Positions 6,056-6,865 of a stretch of 6,865 nucleotides of DNA are shown here, one piece after another; position 1 is the first letter of the stretch, and every line of letters starts with the position of its first letter. The stretch covers positions 1-6,865 of the forward strand of contig CAYJDR010000072.1 of the NCBI GenBank assembly GCA_964368965.1. The letters are read 5' to 3'. The notes under the pieces were generated by a model. That model had not been told where the DNA came from and did not search any database. It worked only from the letters and a program-made list of their open reading frames with translations. This DNA comes from CAYJDR01 sp964368965 (GTDB lineage: Bacteria > Chrysiogenota > Deferribacteres > Deferribacterales > Mucispirillaceae). Made by a program: the position numbers and the translations under genes.

Positions 6056-6158
6056 TTTTTCTTTCAGGCTAGGCGGCTTGAAAAATCTTGAGGTAAATGT
6101 ACATAAAGGAACGTACATGTTTGAAAGATTTTGAAAACAACAACGCATGAAAGAAAAA
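6056..6158. repeat. Structured repeat, copy 3
   Basis: Outer arms TTTTTCTTTCA (6056-6066) and TGAAAGAAAAA (6148-6158) pair perfectly over 11 bp. TAGGCGG (6070-6076) and GAAAACAACAACG (6133-6145) are in the same positions as in copy 2. The inner stem AAAATCTT (6082-6089) / AAGATTTT (6125-6132) is 8 bp and the apical ATGTAC/GTACAT (6097-6102, 6113-6118) is 6 bp; the string GAACGTACATG is shared with the copy at 93-175. The stems differ between copies but remain paired. It ends 10 bases after the stop of the peptidase gene. Confidence 0.65.
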
Positions 6159-6168
6159 GATATATTAA

Positions 6169-6501
6169 TTAGGCTTCAAAATGAGGGGTGTCGACGAAAC
6201 TTTTAAACCCTCCACCCCACCTGTTGCCTTGTTGTAGGTTTTCCCAATAGTCGCCAAGTTCTTGCAAGTCTTCTTTTTCTAGCAATAGTTTACCGTTTTT
6301 GAAGAAGTAGATATCGGCGGCGAGGCTATCGAGGTGTTTCGAGTTCCTTGTTTTTGATTTGCCCTCTTTGATGTATATTTCTTGTTGTTGTTTTGTGCGT
6401 TGCACTTCCCTGATGCGTGCTTTGTAGCCTAGGCTTTCGGCGTGCAAAATCAGTTTTGCGATGTTGATTGTGAATAGTTCTTGTTTTGTTCCGAGTTTCA
6501 T
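6169..6501 (-). CDS. M15-family peptidase, phage endolysin-like
   Basis: A 110-residue zinc peptidase of the kind that cuts D-Ala- or D-Glu-containing peptide bonds in peptidoglycan. The start MKLGTKQELF and the segment LGYKARIREVQRT match short phage and prophage M15 enzymes. The zinc ligands are visible: SKHLDSLAAD (54-63) gives His56 and Asp63, and DTPHFE (104-109) gives His107, with Asp104 the likely catalytic acid. RWGGGFKSFVDTPHFE is the usual ending, so the protein is complete although short. There is no signal peptide and no cell-wall-binding domain, so export would need a holin or lysis. The ATG has no good Shine-Dalgarno ahead of it. It stands alone between the repeat cluster and locus B, with no other phage genes, so it looks like a prophage remnant or a captured lysin. 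Which bond is cut cannot be told. Confidence 0.82.
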   Translation of the reverse strand: MKLGTKQELFTINIAKLILHAESLGYKARIREVQRTKQQQEIYIKEGKSKTRNSKHLDSLAADIYFFKNGKLLLEKEDLQELGDYWENLQQGNRWGGGFKSFVDTPHFEA

Positions 6502-6519
6502 TTTTGGATAACCATAATT

Positions 6520-6525
6520 ATTATA
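6520..6525 (-). promoter_or_regulatory. Possible -10 element for the M15 peptidase gene
   Basis: Minus-strand TATAAT (6525-6520) is a perfect -10 hexamer, but no fitting -35 is seen 16-18 bases upstream. It overlaps the -35 of the toxin B promoter on the other strand by two bases, so the two would compete. The resulting leader would be only about a dozen bases with no ribosome site. Confidence 0.3.
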
Positions 6526-6552
6526 GACAATATTGATTAAGGTTGATAGACT
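6524..6552 (+). promoter_or_regulatory. Promoter of toxin B mRNA
   Basis: TAGACA (6524-6529, 5/6) and TAGACT (6547-6552, 4/6) are separated by 17 bases. The transcript would start at about 6559 with GTCGGGT, the same 5' sequence as antisense RNA B. The distance from the -35 to GTCGGG equals that of both antisense promoters. Confidence 0.5.
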
Positions 6553-6603
6553 ATGTGAGTCGGGTTCGCTTGATGACTAGCTACTTTCATTCGGAGGTGG
6601 CTT

Positions 6604-6675
6604 ATGGCAGAAATTTTACTGTTGATATTGCTTGTGATTTCAATCAAAAGCCTAGTAAAGACCATAAATAAATAG
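6604..6675 (+). CDS. Small hydrophobic peptide, candidate type I toxin B
   Basis: A 23-codon gene starting MAEILLLILLVISI and ending KSLVKTINK: a hydrophobic membrane stretch at about residues 4-14 and a basic tail with four lysines. GGAGGTG (6593-6599) lies four bases before the ATG, an excellent ribosome site. The last codons and the TAG stop are inside a 15-bp hairpin (6668-6702). The SD region GGTGGCT (6596-6602) is exactly complementary to AGCCACC (6737-6743) beyond that hairpin, so a full-length mRNA can hide its own start, as known for several type I toxin mRNAs. A convergent RNA from 6749 covers the 3' part. The peptide shares only general plan with toxin A. I recognise no named family member; a holin-like role is the alternative. 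Confidence 0.6.
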   Translation: MAEILLLILLVISIKSLVKTINK

Positions 6676-6749
6676 TCATCTGTGCGGCAGATGACTATTT
6701 ATAAACTATTATAGATATAATCAGGGGCTAGTCACTAGCCACCCGACAC
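6662..6749 (-). ncRNA. Candidate antitoxin RNA B (type I toxin-antitoxin locus B)
   Basis: A roughly 88-base RNA from the promoter at 6782-6754 to the hairpin at 6702-6668, after which the minus strand reads U-rich (TTTATTTAT). Near its 5' end GGCTAG-tga-CTAGCC (6740-6726) forms a perfect 6-bp stem-loop. Its 5' part, GTCGGGTGGCTA...AGCCCC, is homologous to antisense RNA A. It overlaps the 3' end of the toxin B gene and would be complementary to the region that hides the toxin ribosome site. Inferred from sequence only. Confidence 0.58.
6668..6702. terminator. Hairpin shared by toxin B mRNA and antisense RNA B
   Basis: ATAAATAGTCATCTG (6668-6682) and CAGATGACTATTTAT (6688-6702) are perfectly complementary over 15 bp around a 5-base loop. 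On the minus strand U-rich TTTATTTAT ends the stem and follows it, a moderate terminator for the antisense RNA. On the plus strand ATAAAC follows, so toxin mRNA may read through to the region needed for its 5'-3' fold. Confidence 0.65.
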
Positions 6750-6753
6750 TTAT

Positions 6754-6782
6754 AATTTATATCAGCATGCTTATTTTGTCAA
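6754..6782 (-). promoter_or_regulatory. Promoter of antisense RNA B
   Basis: Minus-strand TTGACA (6782-6777, 6/6) with TATAAA at 15 bases (6761-6756) or TAAATT at 17 bases (6759-6754). It is stronger than the facing toxin promoter at 6524, as expected for an antitoxin RNA. Its layout matches the antisense A promoter base for base in spacing. Confidence 0.65.
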
Positions 6783-6785
6783 CAT

Positions 6786-6865
6786 TTATTCCACCCTTTC
6801 TCGCACCCATTCTATCAACTGCCCTTGCAACACCACTAGTAGATCCGTGCCAGCGAAGCTAGCAA
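6786..6865 (-). CDS. C-terminal end of an unidentified gene (partial at window edge)
   Basis: On the minus strand one frame is open from the window edge to TAA at 6788-6786, giving 25 residues that end VVLQGQLIEWVRERVE. The amphipathic, charged ending looks like real protein. The other two frames are closed by stops. The gene would end four bases upstream of the antisense B -35 box, so read-through could feed the antisense RNA. No family can be assigned from this fragment. Confidence 0.42.
   Translation of the reverse strand, partial: ASFAGTDLLVVLQGQLIEWVRERVE

Noticed and set aside
5954..6148. 64-codon minus-strand ORF
   Set aside because: It lies wholly within repeat copies 2 and 3, across their stems, and the part from copy 2 reappears only because the DNA is repeated.

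Overview
The window looks like chromosome of a low-GC, probably anaerobic member of the Bacillota (Clostridia-like). The grounds are the AT-rich intergenic DNA, Shine-Dalgarno sites matching the AGGAGGTGAT-type anti-SD, the acyl-CoA carboxylase subunit set, and small Gram-positive-style hydrophobic peptide loci. No rRNA or tRNA is present and I cannot name a genus.

Left part (1-3946, minus strand): a three-gene operon reads right to left. It encodes an acyl-CoA carboxyltransferase of the PccB/MmdA type, a biotin carboxylase (AccC) and a separate biotin carrier protein. The genes are 12-14 bases or less apart and together supply all three parts of a biotin-dependent acyl-CoA carboxylase. Residue choice in the carboxyltransferase favours propionyl-CoA. 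The operon starts from a good sigma-A-type promoter (4036-4065) and ends in two tandem hairpins (260-320), the first of which contains the last gene's stop codon. Beyond them lies one copy of an unusual structured repeat (93-175).

Centre (3932-5479): a 315-base AT-rich divergent promoter region separates the operon from a plus-strand gene for a YihY/BrkB-type membrane protein. That protein carries a C-terminal cyclic-nucleotide-binding-like domain with degenerate ligand residues.

Right part (5480-6865) is the most interesting. It holds two small loci in mirror orientation, each built like a type I toxin-antitoxin system. Locus A has a 25-residue hydrophobic peptide on the minus strand (5632-5709) and a convergent short RNA from 5548 to 5641. 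Locus B has a 23-residue hydrophobic peptide on the plus strand (6604-6675) and a convergent short RNA from about 6749 to 6662. The two antisense RNA promoters and RNA 5' ends are clearly homologous: TTGACA, 22 bases, TATAAGTGT, then GTYGGGYGGCTA...AGCCCC at identical spacing. In locus B the toxin mRNA can fold so that its far 3' end covers its own Shine-Dalgarno site. Neither peptide is long enough for ordinary gene calling.

Between the two loci lie three more copies or relatives of the structured repeat (5826-6158), whose arms differ in sequence yet stay complementary, and a complete small M15-type peptidase like those of phage endolysins. The far right edge holds what looks like the C-terminal end of another minus-strand gene, and the far left edge a possible gene end on the plus strand.
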